DNA of 64,000 nt from Candidatus Cloacimonas acidaminovorans str. Evry (GCF_000146065.2 NC_020449.1:1526654-1590653); one strand, 5' to 3'; shown: positions 17,963-27,178, counted from the stretch's first letter. Notes: generated from the sequence alone by a model not told the origin. A program made the numbers and translations.

Positions 17963-19849
17963 GTGAAGCAGCTGAAAATTGTCCTGCTACTAATCTTGGT
18001 ATTAGTTACCATTACTCTTGGTGGAACAGCAAAACAGGATTCGCTGAAGACCTATACTCTTCCCACCGTTTATGTAATAGTAGAAAAGCCCTCAGAGGCA
18101 ATTGGTTCTCTGCATATAATTGAAGGTGAAGATGTAAAAAATGCGCTTTCTTTACGCGAAGCAATGCAAAATAGCGTTGGCATCAGCGCTACTATTGGCA
18201 CAAAAGACGAAAGTAATTTACGCTTACGTGGTTTCCGCAAAAACGAAATCAAGGTAATGGTAGATGGCAAACCCTTAAATAACGGTTATTTCGGCAATGT
18301 GGACATCAGTAAGCTCTCTTTGCTGGATATTGAAGAAATTCAGATTTTGAAGGGTCCTGCTTCACCTCTTTACGGAACAAATAATATGGGCGGAGTAGTA
18401 AATATTATTACCAAAGCTCCGCCAAATAATTACTGGCTGGAAGTGAATACACTCTTTAAACGCAATAATACCAATGAAATAACCCTATCTTCCGCTCATA
18501 GTTTTGATACCTGGAATTACCGTATAGGAGTTTCCCAGGAAAAAACAGACGGTTTTGTACTCTCCGAAAAATTTATTCCTACCCCTTATGAAGATGGAGG
18601 AGTTCGTAATAACAGCGATAAATGCCTCTATAACATTTCCGGTTCTCTGGATAAGGAATTCTTAAATTTCCATAATTTAGGTGTGGACTTTGGCTATAAT
18701 AAAATGGATAAAAAGAATATTCCTTCTTCTATTTATGAACAACGCTATAGGCAATATCAGGACTGGATGCGTTATCATATCGGCTTATGGACTAAAATGC
18801 AAGTGAGTGAATCCGGCACTTTAAATCTGCAGTTAATCAATGATGGAAGCACCGATCGCTATTTGGAATATAAAGACCCTGCTTATGAAAATTTAACTTT
18901 AGATTCTAAAATGCACAATGCCGGTTTTGGCTTTCATTCCCGTTTTACTAAAACATTTACGGGAAATAAAAAACTGGATATTGGTTATAATTACGATTTC
19001 CAGGGCAATAACCGGAAAGATAATGATTCTTACCAACAATGGACGGATTCGGTTGTCCATATTCATCAGGCATTCAGTCAACTTGAATGCACCATTATTC
19101 CTAAATTGTTATTAACCACCGGAATAGGAGTTAATACCAGAATAAATAGAGATAATAACAAAATTCAACCTCAATTGGAACCCGCCGTAGGAATTGTGTA
19201 TGAAATAATTCCTGATAGTGAAACATCTTTTGCTATAGGTCGCAATACTTCTCATCCCACTATGCGTCAACTTTATTCAGCCAGTAAGGGAAATCCCGAT
19301 TTAAAACCGCAAAATTCTCTGAAACTGGAAATTAATCATAATCAGGCACTTTGGCAAAACAAAATTTCTCTGTCTTTCAGCGTTTATTTTAACGATACCA
19401 AAGACCTGATTGATTTGTATAACGGACACTATGAAAATATCTATAAAGTCCAATCACAGGGAACAGAAATCGGAGTAAGCTTTTCTCCGGATAAATTTTT
19501 CCAAACCAGCGTTAATTATGCTTATCTCAGCTACCGGAAAATAAGCGATTATTACTTAACTGAAACACCAAAAAATTCCGTTGAATTATGCCAACAATTC
19601 ACTTTTCCCTATAAAATCGGATTTAGAATAAACAGTTCCTACAGAGACAGATGTCTTTCTCAAGACGATGACGGAAGATATCATACTTTAGCTCCCTATT
19701 GGAAACACGATTTAATATTAACCATCCCCTGGAAACGACTTAAACTTTTTCTGGGTGTGGAAAATGTCTTGGATGAAGATTACCAAAGCGAATACGGATA
19801 TCCAGAACCGGGAAGAAACTTTTCTCTTGGTTTGCAAGCGATAATATAG
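17963..19849 (+). CDS. TonB-dependent outer-membrane receptor
   Basis: 628 aa starting with GTG; signal peptide MKQLKIVLLLILVLVTITLG. A plug domain occupies about residues 45-155 (LREAMQNSVGI, LRLRGFRKNEIKVMVDG, IEEIQILKGPASPLYGTNNM, GGVVNIIT). A 22-strand barrel follows, with late motifs GRNTSHPTMRQLYS, NPDLKPQNS, LFLGVENVLDEDYQSEYGYP and PGRNFSLGL. Length and motifs fit the smaller receptors for siderophores, cobalamin or metals. No cobalamin riboswitch or Fur-like box was recognised upstream. The preceding lipoprotein gene is the likely partner. Confidence 0.9.
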   Translation: MKQLKIVLLLILVLVTITLGGTAKQDSLKTYTLPTVYVIVEKPSEAIGSLHIIEGEDVKNALSLREAMQNSVGISATIGTKDESNLRLRGFRKNEIKVMVDGKPLNNGYFGNVDISKLSLLDIEEIQILKGPASPLYGTNNMGGVVNIITKAPPNNYWLEVNTLFKRNNTNEITLSSAHSFDTWNYRIGVSQEKTDGFVLSEKFIPTPYEDGGVRNNSDKCLYNISGSLDKEFLNFHNLGVDFGYNKMDKKNIPSSIYEQRYRQYQDWMRYHIGLWTKMQVSESGTLNLQLINDGSTDRYLEYKDPAYENLTLDSKMHNAGFGFHSRFTKTFTGNKKLDIGYNYDFQGNNRKDNDSYQQWTDSVVHIHQAFSQLECTIIPKLLLTTGIGVNTRINRDNNKIQPQLEPAVGIVYEIIPDSETSFAIGRNTSHPTMRQLYSASKGNPDLKPQNSLKLEINHNQALWQNKISLSFSVYFNDTKDLIDLYNGHYENIYKVQSQGTEIGVSFSPDKFFQTSVNYAYLSYRKISDYYLTETPKNSVELCQQFTFPYKIGFRINSSYRDRCLSQDDDGRYHTLAPYWKHDLILTIPWKRLKLFLGVENVLDEDYQSEYGYPEPGRNFSLGLQAII

Positions 19850-19934
19850 GTCGGGAGGTCAAGAAGGCGAGAAGTCCAGAGGTCTGAAGTTCTGAAGGTT
19901 GTGAGGTCTGGAGGGTTTGTAGGGTTTATAAAGT

Positions 19935-20056
19935 TTATTGGGTTGAGAAGGTTGAGAAGGTTGAGAAGGTTGAGAGGGTTGAGAAGGTTGAGAAGGTTGA
20001 GAAGGTTGAGAGGGTTGAGAAAGTTTAGAAGGTTGAGAAGGTTGAGAAGGTTGAGA
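19935..20056. repeat. 9-bp tandem repeat (GGTTGAGAA)
   Basis: About thirteen units of GGTTGAGAA or GGTTGAGAG, with one decayed unit (AGTTTAGAA). It would read as a Ser-Gln-Pro polymer on the minus strand but has no gene signals. Confidence 0.85.
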
Positions 20057-20061
20057 TACCT

Positions 20062-20452
20062 TAAAGCCCGGAGGGCGACACAACGATAGCGATGGTGGCG
20101 TAAGCCCCTCGTAAAAAGTAAGCCCCGATTATTTTTCTTTTATTGACCTTTCCCGGTTCCCAAAAGCCCCAAAGGGCGACACAATGATGTATAAGGGTAT
20201 GTAAGCCCCTCGTATAAAGGTTTAGAAGGTTTATAGGGTTTAGATTCCCTTTGCCCTCTGCCCTCTGCTAATAAGCCCGGAGGGCGACACAACGATAGCG
20301 ATGGTGGCGTAAGCCCCTCGTAAAAAGTAAGCCCCGATTATTTTTCTTTTATTTACCTTTCCCGGTTCCCAAAAGCCCCAAAGGGCGACACAATGATGTA
20401 GAAGGGTGTGTAAACCCCTCGTATAAAGGTTTAGAAGGTTTATAGGGTTGAG
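20062..20452. repeat. 209-bp direct repeat carrying the GCCC-CGAGGGGC element
   Basis: Copies begin at about 20064 and 20273. Each holds two elements of the form AGCCCGGAGGGCGACAC, ACGATAGCGATGGTGGCG, TAAGCCCCTCG; the second of each pair is a variant (AGCCCCAAAGGGCGACAC). Inverted copies lie at 30307-30457 and decayed ones near 36655-36715, 50255-50372 and 60795-60842. Confidence 0.85.
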
Positions 20453-20759
20453 TGAGTCATCCTGAAAAAAGTTAACACGCGAACTAATGTTCCAGGAGAA
20501 AGGAAATGAATCAAAATCAAAAACCAAAGAGTCACTTATTATCGCTATAATGTGGCTTATAAAATTTAGGTTTTTGTATGCGGATGAACAGCGTCCTCCG
20601 GCTACATATTTTGCGGAGGAACGGTGTCCTCCAGCTACACTGTTTTTTCGGTGTTCTCAGTGTTTTCGGTGATTTCGGTATAAAATAGAGAAAAACCTTG
20701 ACAAAACTATGGTATTTTATAAAAAAGAAGAAGTTAAATAGCAGCTTTTGTCAAGCTTG

Positions 20760-21659
20760 ATGAAAAGGGAGTATGCTTTGCTTTTACAGAAGTATTTTGA
20801 GTCGCGTTTTGAACTTATTGACCAGGAACTTAAAAACGCACTAACATTTGAAGACAAATATGCCACAGAGCTTAAAAAAGCAATTTATGAAGCAGTAATT
20901 CCGGGAGGTAAAAGATGGCGTCCTTTACTGCTTCTTTCTATGTTTGAAATGCTTACGGGATTTAAGAAACATCGCACTTTTCCGGATGCTCTAAAGTCCT
21001 CAGTCGCTATTGAATTGTTACATAATGGAGCCATAGTTCACGATGATTTGCCAAGTGTGATGAATAGAACACAGCGAAGAGGTCAACCGGCATTGCATAT
21101 TAAATATGGTAATGCCATAGCTATTTTGGCTGCTGATGCACTTTATTCTCTTGCTTATGAAATTATCAGCGAGCTTAAAAACCCGGAACAATCCCTGGAA
21201 GCAATTCGCATTCTATCCAATGCCACAAAAAGTTATGGAATGATTGGAGGACAGGTAGTAGCTCTTTCCAGCCGGCATAAAGTGATGAAAATAAACACCT
21301 TGAATTATATTGATATGAAAAAGGTCGGATCGTTATTACAGGCATCTGCCGATATTGCCTGTTTGCTAAGTAGAGCAGATGAAGAAACACATCAGGTTAT
21401 GAGAGCTTATGCCTTGAATTTAGGAATTGCCTATCAAATGATTGAAGATATTGAAGCAGATTATTCTCGCGGAAGTGAGGGTTTGGATGAAGAATATGTT
21501 CCTGTTTCCAAAGCCAGTTATACAGCTCTGCTGGGTTTTGATAAAGCTCGTAAAACAGTAGAAAATATGCTTGCTGATTCAGCTAAAATGCTGAAGCCCT
21601 ATCCCAATAACTCTGTTTTATTGGAATTCGTAGCTATGATAAAAGAGAGATTACCCTGA
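20760..21659 (+). CDS. Polyprenyl synthetase family protein with altered Asp-rich motifs
   Basis: About 299 aa from ATG 20760 (a TTG at 20748 is also possible; neither has a clear ribosome site). The fold signature is clear: GGKRWRPLL (about residue 50), ELLHNGAIVHDDLP, QRRG, ILAADALYSLAYEII, GMIGGQ, SLLQAS. This matches IspA-type farnesyl/geranylgeranyl diphosphate synthases, which condense IPP with allylic diphosphates. However, the first motif reads DDLPSVMNRTQRRG instead of DDLPAMDDDDLRRG, so the third metal-binding Asp is Met. The second motif reads EDIEAD instead of DDILD. Activity may be altered or lost. It heads a run of seven closely spaced or overlapping genes. Confidence 0.8.
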   Translation: MKREYALLLQKYFESRFELIDQELKNALTFEDKYATELKKAIYEAVIPGGKRWRPLLLLSMFEMLTGFKKHRTFPDALKSSVAIELLHNGAIVHDDLPSVMNRTQRRGQPALHIKYGNAIAILAADALYSLAYEIISELKNPEQSLEAIRILSNATKSYGMIGGQVVALSSRHKVMKINTLNYIDMKKVGSLLQASADIACLLSRADEETHQVMRAYALNLGIAYQMIEDIEADYSRGSEGLDEEYVPVSKASYTALLGFDKARKTVENMLADSAKMLKPYPNNSVLLEFVAMIKERLP

Positions 21660-21662
21660 TCA

Positions 21663-22454
21663 ATGGTTGATATTCATACTCACCTGCTGCCTAATATTGA
21701 TGATGGTTCAAAATCCCTAAATGATTCTCTCAGGCAGTTATGCCAGATGGCAGAAGGTGGAATTAAAAGAGTTTATTTAACGGCACATTACTTTAAGGGT
21801 CATTATCAATACAGTCGTCAGGAATATGATGAGAAATTCAATACTCTCGTTAATAAAGTAAAAGATGCAGGTATAGACCTTGATATTCAACCCGGTTTTG
21901 AGATTTATTTGCAACCCGATATTTTGGAAGATATAAAAACCCACAATCTGACTATGGGTAAAAGTTCGTATATCCTTTTGGAAAGCGACTTAAATGGTCT
22001 GCCCAATGATTTTTATAATAATATCTTTCCCCTATTACGTGCTGGTTACAAACCTATTTTGGCTCATGCGGAACGCTATGTGAGCATTATGCAAAAACCC
22101 TCTCGCGCTGAAGACCTGATTTATCGTAATATTTATATGCAAACCAATGCCGGAAGCTTGCTTGGACTTTATGGCGAAAAGGTTAAGTCCACTGCCTGGA
22201 TTTTAGTAAATAAGGGTTGGACACATTTTATTGCTTCGGACGATCATATTCGGGGTAAATATCTTGCCTATTTTGAAGCGCGCGATAAGGTAGAAGAGAT
22301 GATTGATAATCATACCGCGCATTTGCTTTTTTATGTTTTCCCTTCCTGCATTGCCAGCGGAGAAAATATCCCTTATGAATATGTTCAGGTTTACCGACCT
22401 CATCATTCTCATCATCACCACAGACGCAGTATAATAAAGAGGATTTTTGGCTAA
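21663..22454 (+). CDS. CpsB/CapC-type PHP-domain phosphatase
   Basis: 263 aa. The N terminus MVDIHTHLLPNIDDGSKSLN is the PHP metal-binding signature of manganese-dependent tyrosine phosphatases (CpsB, YwqE). Other metal-binding segments are LTAHYFKGH, QPGFEIYL, PILAHAERY and IASDDHIRG. Such enzymes usually dephosphorylate a bacterial tyrosine kinase that controls polysaccharide export, yet no such kinase gene is in the window. The C terminus carries a His-rich tail (HHSHHHHRR), which is unusual. It begins 3 bases after the prenyl-synthase-like gene and overlaps the next gene by 8 bases. Confidence 0.85.
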   Translation: MVDIHTHLLPNIDDGSKSLNDSLRQLCQMAEGGIKRVYLTAHYFKGHYQYSRQEYDEKFNTLVNKVKDAGIDLDIQPGFEIYLQPDILEDIKTHNLTMGKSSYILLESDLNGLPNDFYNNIFPLLRAGYKPILAHAERYVSIMQKPSRAEDLIYRNIYMQTNAGSLLGLYGEKVKSTAWILVNKGWTHFIASDDHIRGKYLAYFEARDKVEEMIDNHTAHLLFYVFPSCIASGENIPYEYVQVYRPHHSHHHHRRSIIKRIFG

Positions 22455-23430
22455 AATTCTAATTACCGGAATTACCGGTTTTATTGGCAGAAATGTTTTG
22501 CGGGAAATGTTAAAGTCCTGTCCCGATTTTAATATTACGGCTTTAGTACGTCCTAAGACAGAGCCGAGGCGCTATCAGGAATTTGAAAAGGCAATTCGTC
22601 TTGTAACTATTGACCTTGCCGATACTGCTTCATTAAAGGAATTTCTCTTTACGAATGAATTTGATACCATTTTGCATATTGGTGCATTACGCGGTGGCAG
22701 AAAATTTCCCCAAGAAACATATCTCCGCAGTAATGTTTACAGCACTGGACAGATGGTAGAATATTGCCTTGCCAAAGATGCCCGTTTGATTTATTGTTCT
22801 TCCGTAGGTGTTTTTGGTGCTATTCCTCAGGAACTTCCTGCTGGTCCGCAAACCGAGAAAAACCCTGATAATTATTATCATTACACGAAAATAGAATCGG
22901 AACGCATCATCAATCGCGCTATTTTAAATGGACTGAATGCAGGAATTGTCCGTCCCAGTATTGCTTATGGAGAAGGCGATTTCGGTTTCCCTTATCAAAT
23001 GGTAAAATTAGTAGACAAACATCTTTTCCCGCTTATAAACAGACCTATTTGGATTCATCTTTGTCATATTGATGCTTTGGTGAAGGCATTTCTCTATCTT
23101 GCAACCCGCGAATGGAAAAGTGGACTTACCCTTACGGTAGCGGATCGTGAACCGGTGCGTTTACAATCATTGGTAGATTTTATTTCCCGTCAGCTTCACG
23201 GAAAAAACTATCCCCGTGCTTTAAGATTTGATAGAATTTTCTTTGCCTGGGGTGAAAAACTTGCTCGTCTCGTGAAGAATGAATTATGGATCAGCCGTTT
23301 TGAGCTAATTTCCAAAAGCTGGTTTTACGATGTGAGCGCCTATTACGACATAATGGAAAAAGAAGGTTACAAATCCCATTTCACCATTCCCGAATTTGAA
23401 ATAACCATAAAGGACTATCAGAAACACTGA
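22447..23430 (+). CDS. NAD(P)-dependent epimerase/dehydratase (extended SDR)
   Basis: 327 aa from a TTG start inside the previous gene (8-base overlap). The Rossmann motif GITGFIGRN is at residues about 8-16 and the catalytic pair YYHYTKIESER supplies Tyr and Lys, with an upstream Ser in YCSSVGVFG. Such enzymes modify nucleotide sugars, sterols or flavonoid-like substrates; the substrate here cannot be told. The next gene's ATG overlaps its stop. Confidence 0.85.
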   Translation: MAKILITGITGFIGRNVLREMLKSCPDFNITALVRPKTEPRRYQEFEKAIRLVTIDLADTASLKEFLFTNEFDTILHIGALRGGRKFPQETYLRSNVYSTGQMVEYCLAKDARLIYCSSVGVFGAIPQELPAGPQTEKNPDNYYHYTKIESERIINRAILNGLNAGIVRPSIAYGEGDFGFPYQMVKLVDKHLFPLINRPIWIHLCHIDALVKAFLYLATREWKSGLTLTVADREPVRLQSLVDFISRQLHGKNYPRALRFDRIFFAWGEKLARLVKNELWISRFELISKSWFYDVSAYYDIMEKEGYKSHFTIPEFEITIKDYQKH

Positions 23431-24269
23431 TGGCTGTTCCGATTATTAATGACTGGGCAAAATATTTTGATAATCCGGATGAGGGTTTGGGCTCTTCTTA
23501 TGAACGCATTGTCCTCAATAAGTTGCTGGATTTTGTTTGTAAGACCTATAAAATTCAATCGGCTCTGGAAACACCCTGTTTTGGTTTTACCGGAGTAAGC
23601 GGTATAAATCTGCTAAATTTGGCAAGACAGGGAATAAAGGTCTCTCTGGAAGATCATAATTTAGAGCGCATAGAAAAAATTCGGGAATTATGGCAAGAAT
23701 TGCGTTTACATACCGATATCAAATATAACCTTGATTATGTGAAACTGGATTATCCTGACAAACATTTTGATTTGGGCTTCAATTTTTCCGCTTTGTGGTT
23801 TACTCAAAATATTAGAAGTTTTCTTTCCGAATTCTGCAGAGTTTGCAAAAAGGCAATTCTTATTTGTGTTCCCAACCGAAACGGAATCGGCTATAAAATG
23901 CAGATAAAGGATTATTCACCGGAGAAATACCCTTTTTTGCATCCGGAATATCTTGATCCCGCTACCATCAAATTCCTGATGAAACAAAATAAATGGCAAT
24001 TGCAAGACGAAAACTATATTGATTGTCCCCCTTGGCCCGATATTGGAATGAAAAAAGAACTCTTTTTTAACCGCCTGCTGAAAAAACAGGAAATTCAGGA
24101 AAACAATACGGAACCTGTTACCATTCTTACTTACTATCAGGATGAAGACAGTGAATTTGCCGAAAAGATGTTTAAATATAGTTTTGTGGAAAGAACTGCT
24201 CCCAAACAGTTCAAAAAATATTGGGCTCACCATTATTATCTGCTCTTCACTCCGGAAAATAGTGAATGA
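23430..24269 (+). CDS. Class I SAM-dependent methyltransferase-like protein
   Basis: 279 aa. The central region has a Rossmann methyltransferase pattern: SALETPCFGFTGVSGINLL (motif I-like, with the usual glycine-rich loop altered), VSLEDHNLERIEKI (acidic end of strand 2), FDLGFNFSALWF (motif IV) and CKKAILICVPNRNG. The family is recognisable only in outline and the substrate is unknown. It overlaps both neighbours by 1-4 bases, so it is translated with the SDR and the membrane protein. Confidence 0.6.
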   Translation: MAVPIINDWAKYFDNPDEGLGSSYERIVLNKLLDFVCKTYKIQSALETPCFGFTGVSGINLLNLARQGIKVSLEDHNLERIEKIRELWQELRLHTDIKYNLDYVKLDYPDKHFDLGFNFSALWFTQNIRSFLSEFCRVCKKAILICVPNRNGIGYKMQIKDYSPEKYPFLHPEYLDPATIKFLMKQNKWQLQDENYIDCPPWPDIGMKKELFFNRLLKKQEIQENNTEPVTILTYYQDEDSEFAEKMFKYSFVERTAPKQFKKYWAHHYYLLFTPENSE

Positions 24270-25270
24270 CCCGAAAAAATCGTAACTCATTAGTAATCGG
24301 TCTAATTATAGGCATCCTTTTGCTTGCTGCCTGGTTATATTATACTCCTTTAGAGGAAATTAAAGCCCAAATTGCACAAGTCAATTATAATTGGGTTATA
24401 ATTGCTTCCGTGGCATACCTTTCTGCCTATTTTTTGCGTTCTTTGCGTTGGCGTTTACTTATTCCCGCTCCTGCTAATCCAGGTATATTCAAAACCTGGC
24501 TGTATGCTATGGCGGGAAATCTGCTCAACTATTTAATTCCTATCAGAGCAGGAGATTTTGCCCGTGCCTGGTTCATTAAAAAAAATTATTCTCTACCCTA
24601 TATGAAAGCATTGCCTTCGGTATTTGTAGATAAGGTCTTTGATACTATTGCCATCTTGTTTATCATCATTGTTTTACCTTTCACAACCATTGAACTGAGC
24701 ACTCCAATGGTCATTTTACTTTGTTTATTATTGCTGATCTTTATTGTAGCTTTTGCTATCCTGCTTATTTCTGTTTGGAAAAAGGAATTGGCGGTGAAAA
24801 TTATTTCCTCGCTTTTTTCCTGGTTGCCCCAAAAAGCAAAGGCAAAAATAAACCCGGGCATAGAAATGTTTATCAGTGAGCTTAACCTCTTTGAACATCA
24901 TACTTTCAAGCTGGTTTCGGCATTATTTTTAACTGCCGGAGGGGTTTTATTGGACGGAACATATTTTTATTTGCTGTTCCGAGCTTTTGGAATATTTTAT
25001 CCTTTTGCTCTGGTTTTATTTGGCTATACTTTAATAAATCTTTCCTATGCCATTCCTCAACCTCCCGCTCAACTTGGCAGTAACGAATGGATGATGATTA
25101 TTATTTTCAGTATAGGATTTGGATTGACAAAGACCACTGCCTCGGCAATTATGGCTTTTGGACATATTTTAACTGCCGGATTAATGAGTTTATGGGGTAT
25201 AATTGCTTTCGCGGTTCTTGGTCCTGAACTCTTATTCACAGCTATTAAAGGAGATAAAATAAATGACTAA
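24266..25270 (+). CDS. Flippase-like integral membrane protein (UPF0104/LPG synthase TM family)
   Basis: 334 aa with about eight hydrophobic segments. The sequence SAYFLRSLRWRLLI, NLLNYLIPIRAGDFARAWFI and FVDKVFDTIAIL is characteristic of the lysylphosphatidylglycerol synthase transmembrane (AglD/MprF N-terminal) family, some of which flip lipid-linked substrates. The MprF synthase domain is absent. Together with the prenyl-synthase-like, SDR and methyltransferase genes it suggests synthesis or transport of an isoprenoid or lipid-linked envelope compound (inference). Confidence 0.85.
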   Translation: MTRKNRNSLVIGLIIGILLLAAWLYYTPLEEIKAQIAQVNYNWVIIASVAYLSAYFLRSLRWRLLIPAPANPGIFKTWLYAMAGNLLNYLIPIRAGDFARAWFIKKNYSLPYMKALPSVFVDKVFDTIAILFIIIVLPFTTIELSTPMVILLCLLLLIFIVAFAILLISVWKKELAVKIISSLFSWLPQKAKAKINPGIEMFISELNLFEHHTFKLVSALFLTAGGVLLDGTYFYLLFRAFGIFYPFALVLFGYTLINLSYAIPQPPAQLGSNEWMMIIIFSIGFGLTKTTASAIMAFGHILTAGLMSLWGIIAFAVLGPELLFTAIKGDKIND

Positions 25271-26249
25271 AGAAGAACTGATACAAGATATAACTGCAAT
25301 GCAGAGCTTGAAAGAAACCCTGCTGAACGAAATACATAATGTTATAATTGGTCAGGACAGAGTTCTAACCGATGTCCTCATTGCCCTTTTTGCCAATGGA
25401 CATATTCTTCTGGAAGGTGTTCCGGGATTAGCAAAAACCTTGCTTATTTCTTCTCTGGCAAAAGCACTTTCGCTTTCTTTCAGTCGGATTCAATTTACCC
25501 CCGATTTAATGCCTTCCGATATAACCGGAACGGAGATTTTGGTAAATGACCCCATTACCGAAAAAAAGCACTTTGAATACATCAAAGGTCCTATTTTTGC
25601 CAATATCATTCTGGCAGATGAAATTAACCGCACACCTCCTAAAACTCAAGCAGCTTTATTACAGGCAATGCAAGAATATGCAGTAACCAGCGGAACCGTT
25701 ACCCGTCCCTTAAGTAAACCGTTTTTAGTGATGGCAACTCAAAATCCCATTGAACAGGAAGGAACTTATCCCCTTCCGGAAGCACAGTTAGACCGTTTTA
25801 TGTTCTTTATCAATATTGATTACCCTACTTTAGAAGAAGAACTCCAAATTGCCGAAAGCACTACGGGACTGGAAAATCCTGTAATTACACCTCAGCTGAC
25901 GGGTCAACAAATAATATCTTTACAACAAGCAGTGCGTTCTCTTCCTGTAAGTGATCATGTTCTTAAATTTGCCGTAAATTTAGTAAGAAAATCCCGTCCC
26001 AATACGGATGATGCCTTAAATGAAATTAAACAGTGGGTTGCCTGGGGAGCAGGACCACGTGCTTCACAATATCTTATTCTTTCTGCCAAAGCAAGAGCCG
26101 CTTTAGATGGACGTTTAACTCCTGCAGAAGAAGATGTTAAGGCATCTGCCATCAATGTGTTACAGCATCGTATTTTACCCTCCTTCGCAGCTCAAGCGGA
26201 AGGAATTAACTCCAAACAAATCATTAACTGGTTACTGGAGCAAAAATGA
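25263..26249 (+). CDS. MoxR-family AAA ATPase
   Basis: 328 aa. Walker A GVPGLAKT is at residues 52-59, Walker B is in ILADEINRTPPKTQAALLQA, and sensor 1 is in FLVMATQNPIEQEGTYPLPE. MoxR proteins act as chaperone-like ATPases, usually with VWA-domain and DUF58 partners; neither partner is present nearby, so its clients here are unknown. It overlaps the genes on both sides by 4-8 bases. Confidence 0.95.
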   Translation: MTKEELIQDITAMQSLKETLLNEIHNVIIGQDRVLTDVLIALFANGHILLEGVPGLAKTLLISSLAKALSLSFSRIQFTPDLMPSDITGTEILVNDPITEKKHFEYIKGPIFANIILADEINRTPPKTQAALLQAMQEYAVTSGTVTRPLSKPFLVMATQNPIEQEGTYPLPEAQLDRFMFFINIDYPTLEEELQIAESTTGLENPVITPQLTGQQIISLQQAVRSLPVSDHVLKFAVNLVRKSRPNTDDALNEIKQWVAWGAGPRASQYLILSAKARAALDGRLTPAEEDVKASAINVLQHRILPSFAAQAEGINSKQIINWLLEQK

Positions 26250-27178
26250 AACGCTTTATATTCTTTCTTCTTTGCCTGCTAATGTGTATATCCCTCTTTG
26301 CCATTGATAATAAATTTCTGCATCAACTGGTTCAGGTTAAAAGTTCGCAGGCATATTCCATCCGCTTTGACGATGATTTGGTTTATACTAATAACCAGAA
26401 TTACATTTGGGTTTATTCCATATTTAATGCCTGGCAGCCCAAACTGGAAGCTGCCTTTTTTTCTCCCAATCCAATTGAGGATATTGAAACTCTTGCCGGC
26501 AAACATCTTTATGTAGCTTCCAATGAACCTACCAATCAGGTTATTCTGATAGATAGCTTATATACTGGCTCCCGCATTTTCTTCCCCCAAACAATTGTAG
26601 GTGATAAACTTACCCGCGAAGGTTCTATCCTTTATGTGGCAGACCGTTATAGAGGAATTGATATTATTAATTTAAGCGGTGGAAGCACACGCGAATTATT
26701 AGCTACTTTTTCTGAAAAATGGGGCATTAAGGACTTTGTGGCAAGTTACCCTTATATTTTTGCTCTCAATGATTTTGGTTTAGTTGCCGTAGATATTACC
26801 GATCAATCCTATCCTGTTTCTTTGGGTGTAAATTACGAAATTATAGATGCCACTTGTTTGGTTAAAAACGGAAATACAATTTGGATCGGTGCCGGAAAAA
26901 ACCTCTTGGCTTTCAATGTTTATGAACCCAAAAAGCCAACTCTCATCAGCCAAATTAGAATGACTAACGAAATCCTGAGTTTGGATATTAAAGATAACCG
27001 TCTTTTTATTGCCTTAGGTCGCGGGGGAGTTAAAATTATTGATGTAACTAATCCCCTCAAGACAGAAGACATCAACAACATCTTTCTCACTATTCCCGTT
27101 TACGATTTGGATGTAGCCAATGATTACATTTTTTTAGGACTGGGAAAAGAGGGTTGGATGCTCTATGAATACCGGTAA
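26246..27178 (+). CDS. Secreted LVIVD-repeat beta-propeller protein
   Basis: 310 aa with a signal peptide (MKRFIFFLLCLLMCISLFA). Repeated blades such as EGSILYVADRYRGIDIINL, SYPYIFALNDFGLVAVDIT, NRLFIALGRGGVKIIDVT and NDYIFLGLGKEGWMLYEY match LVIVD propeller repeats, found in surface and periplasmic proteins. No enzymatic motif is visible. Last gene of the seven-gene run; a palindromic repeat begins 36 bases after its stop. Confidence 0.8.
   Translation: MKRFIFFLLCLLMCISLFAIDNKFLHQLVQVKSSQAYSIRFDDDLVYTNNQNYIWVYSIFNAWQPKLEAAFFSPNPIEDIETLAGKHLYVASNEPTNQVILIDSLYTGSRIFFPQTIVGDKLTREGSILYVADRYRGIDIINLSGGSTRELLATFSEKWGIKDFVASYPYIFALNDFGLVAVDITDQSYPVSLGVNYEIIDATCLVKNGNTIWIGAGKNLLAFNVYEPKKPTLISQIRMTNEILSLDIKDNRLFIALGRGGVKIIDVTNPLKTEDINNIFLTIPVYDLDVANDYIFLGLGKEGWMLYEYR

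Larger units (their letters stand above)
19850..20747. other. Gene-free, repeat-filled intergenic region
   Basis: Holds a 9-bp tandem array (19935-20056), a 209-bp direct repeat with the GCCC...CGAGGGGC unit (20062-20452), a GGAGGACGC-type repeat (about 20580-20640) and 10-bp GGTGTTTTC words (20646-20682). Frames across it are low-complexity products of the repeats. Confidence 0.75.

Noticed and set aside
15133-20056. Tandem arrays considered as CRISPR
   Set aside because: Units of 8-10 bases follow each other without unique spacers, and no cas gene is present.
19859-20083. Minus-strand frame encoding a Ser-Gln-Pro repeat
   Set aside because: It is only the translation of the 9-bp tandem repeat and has no start signals.
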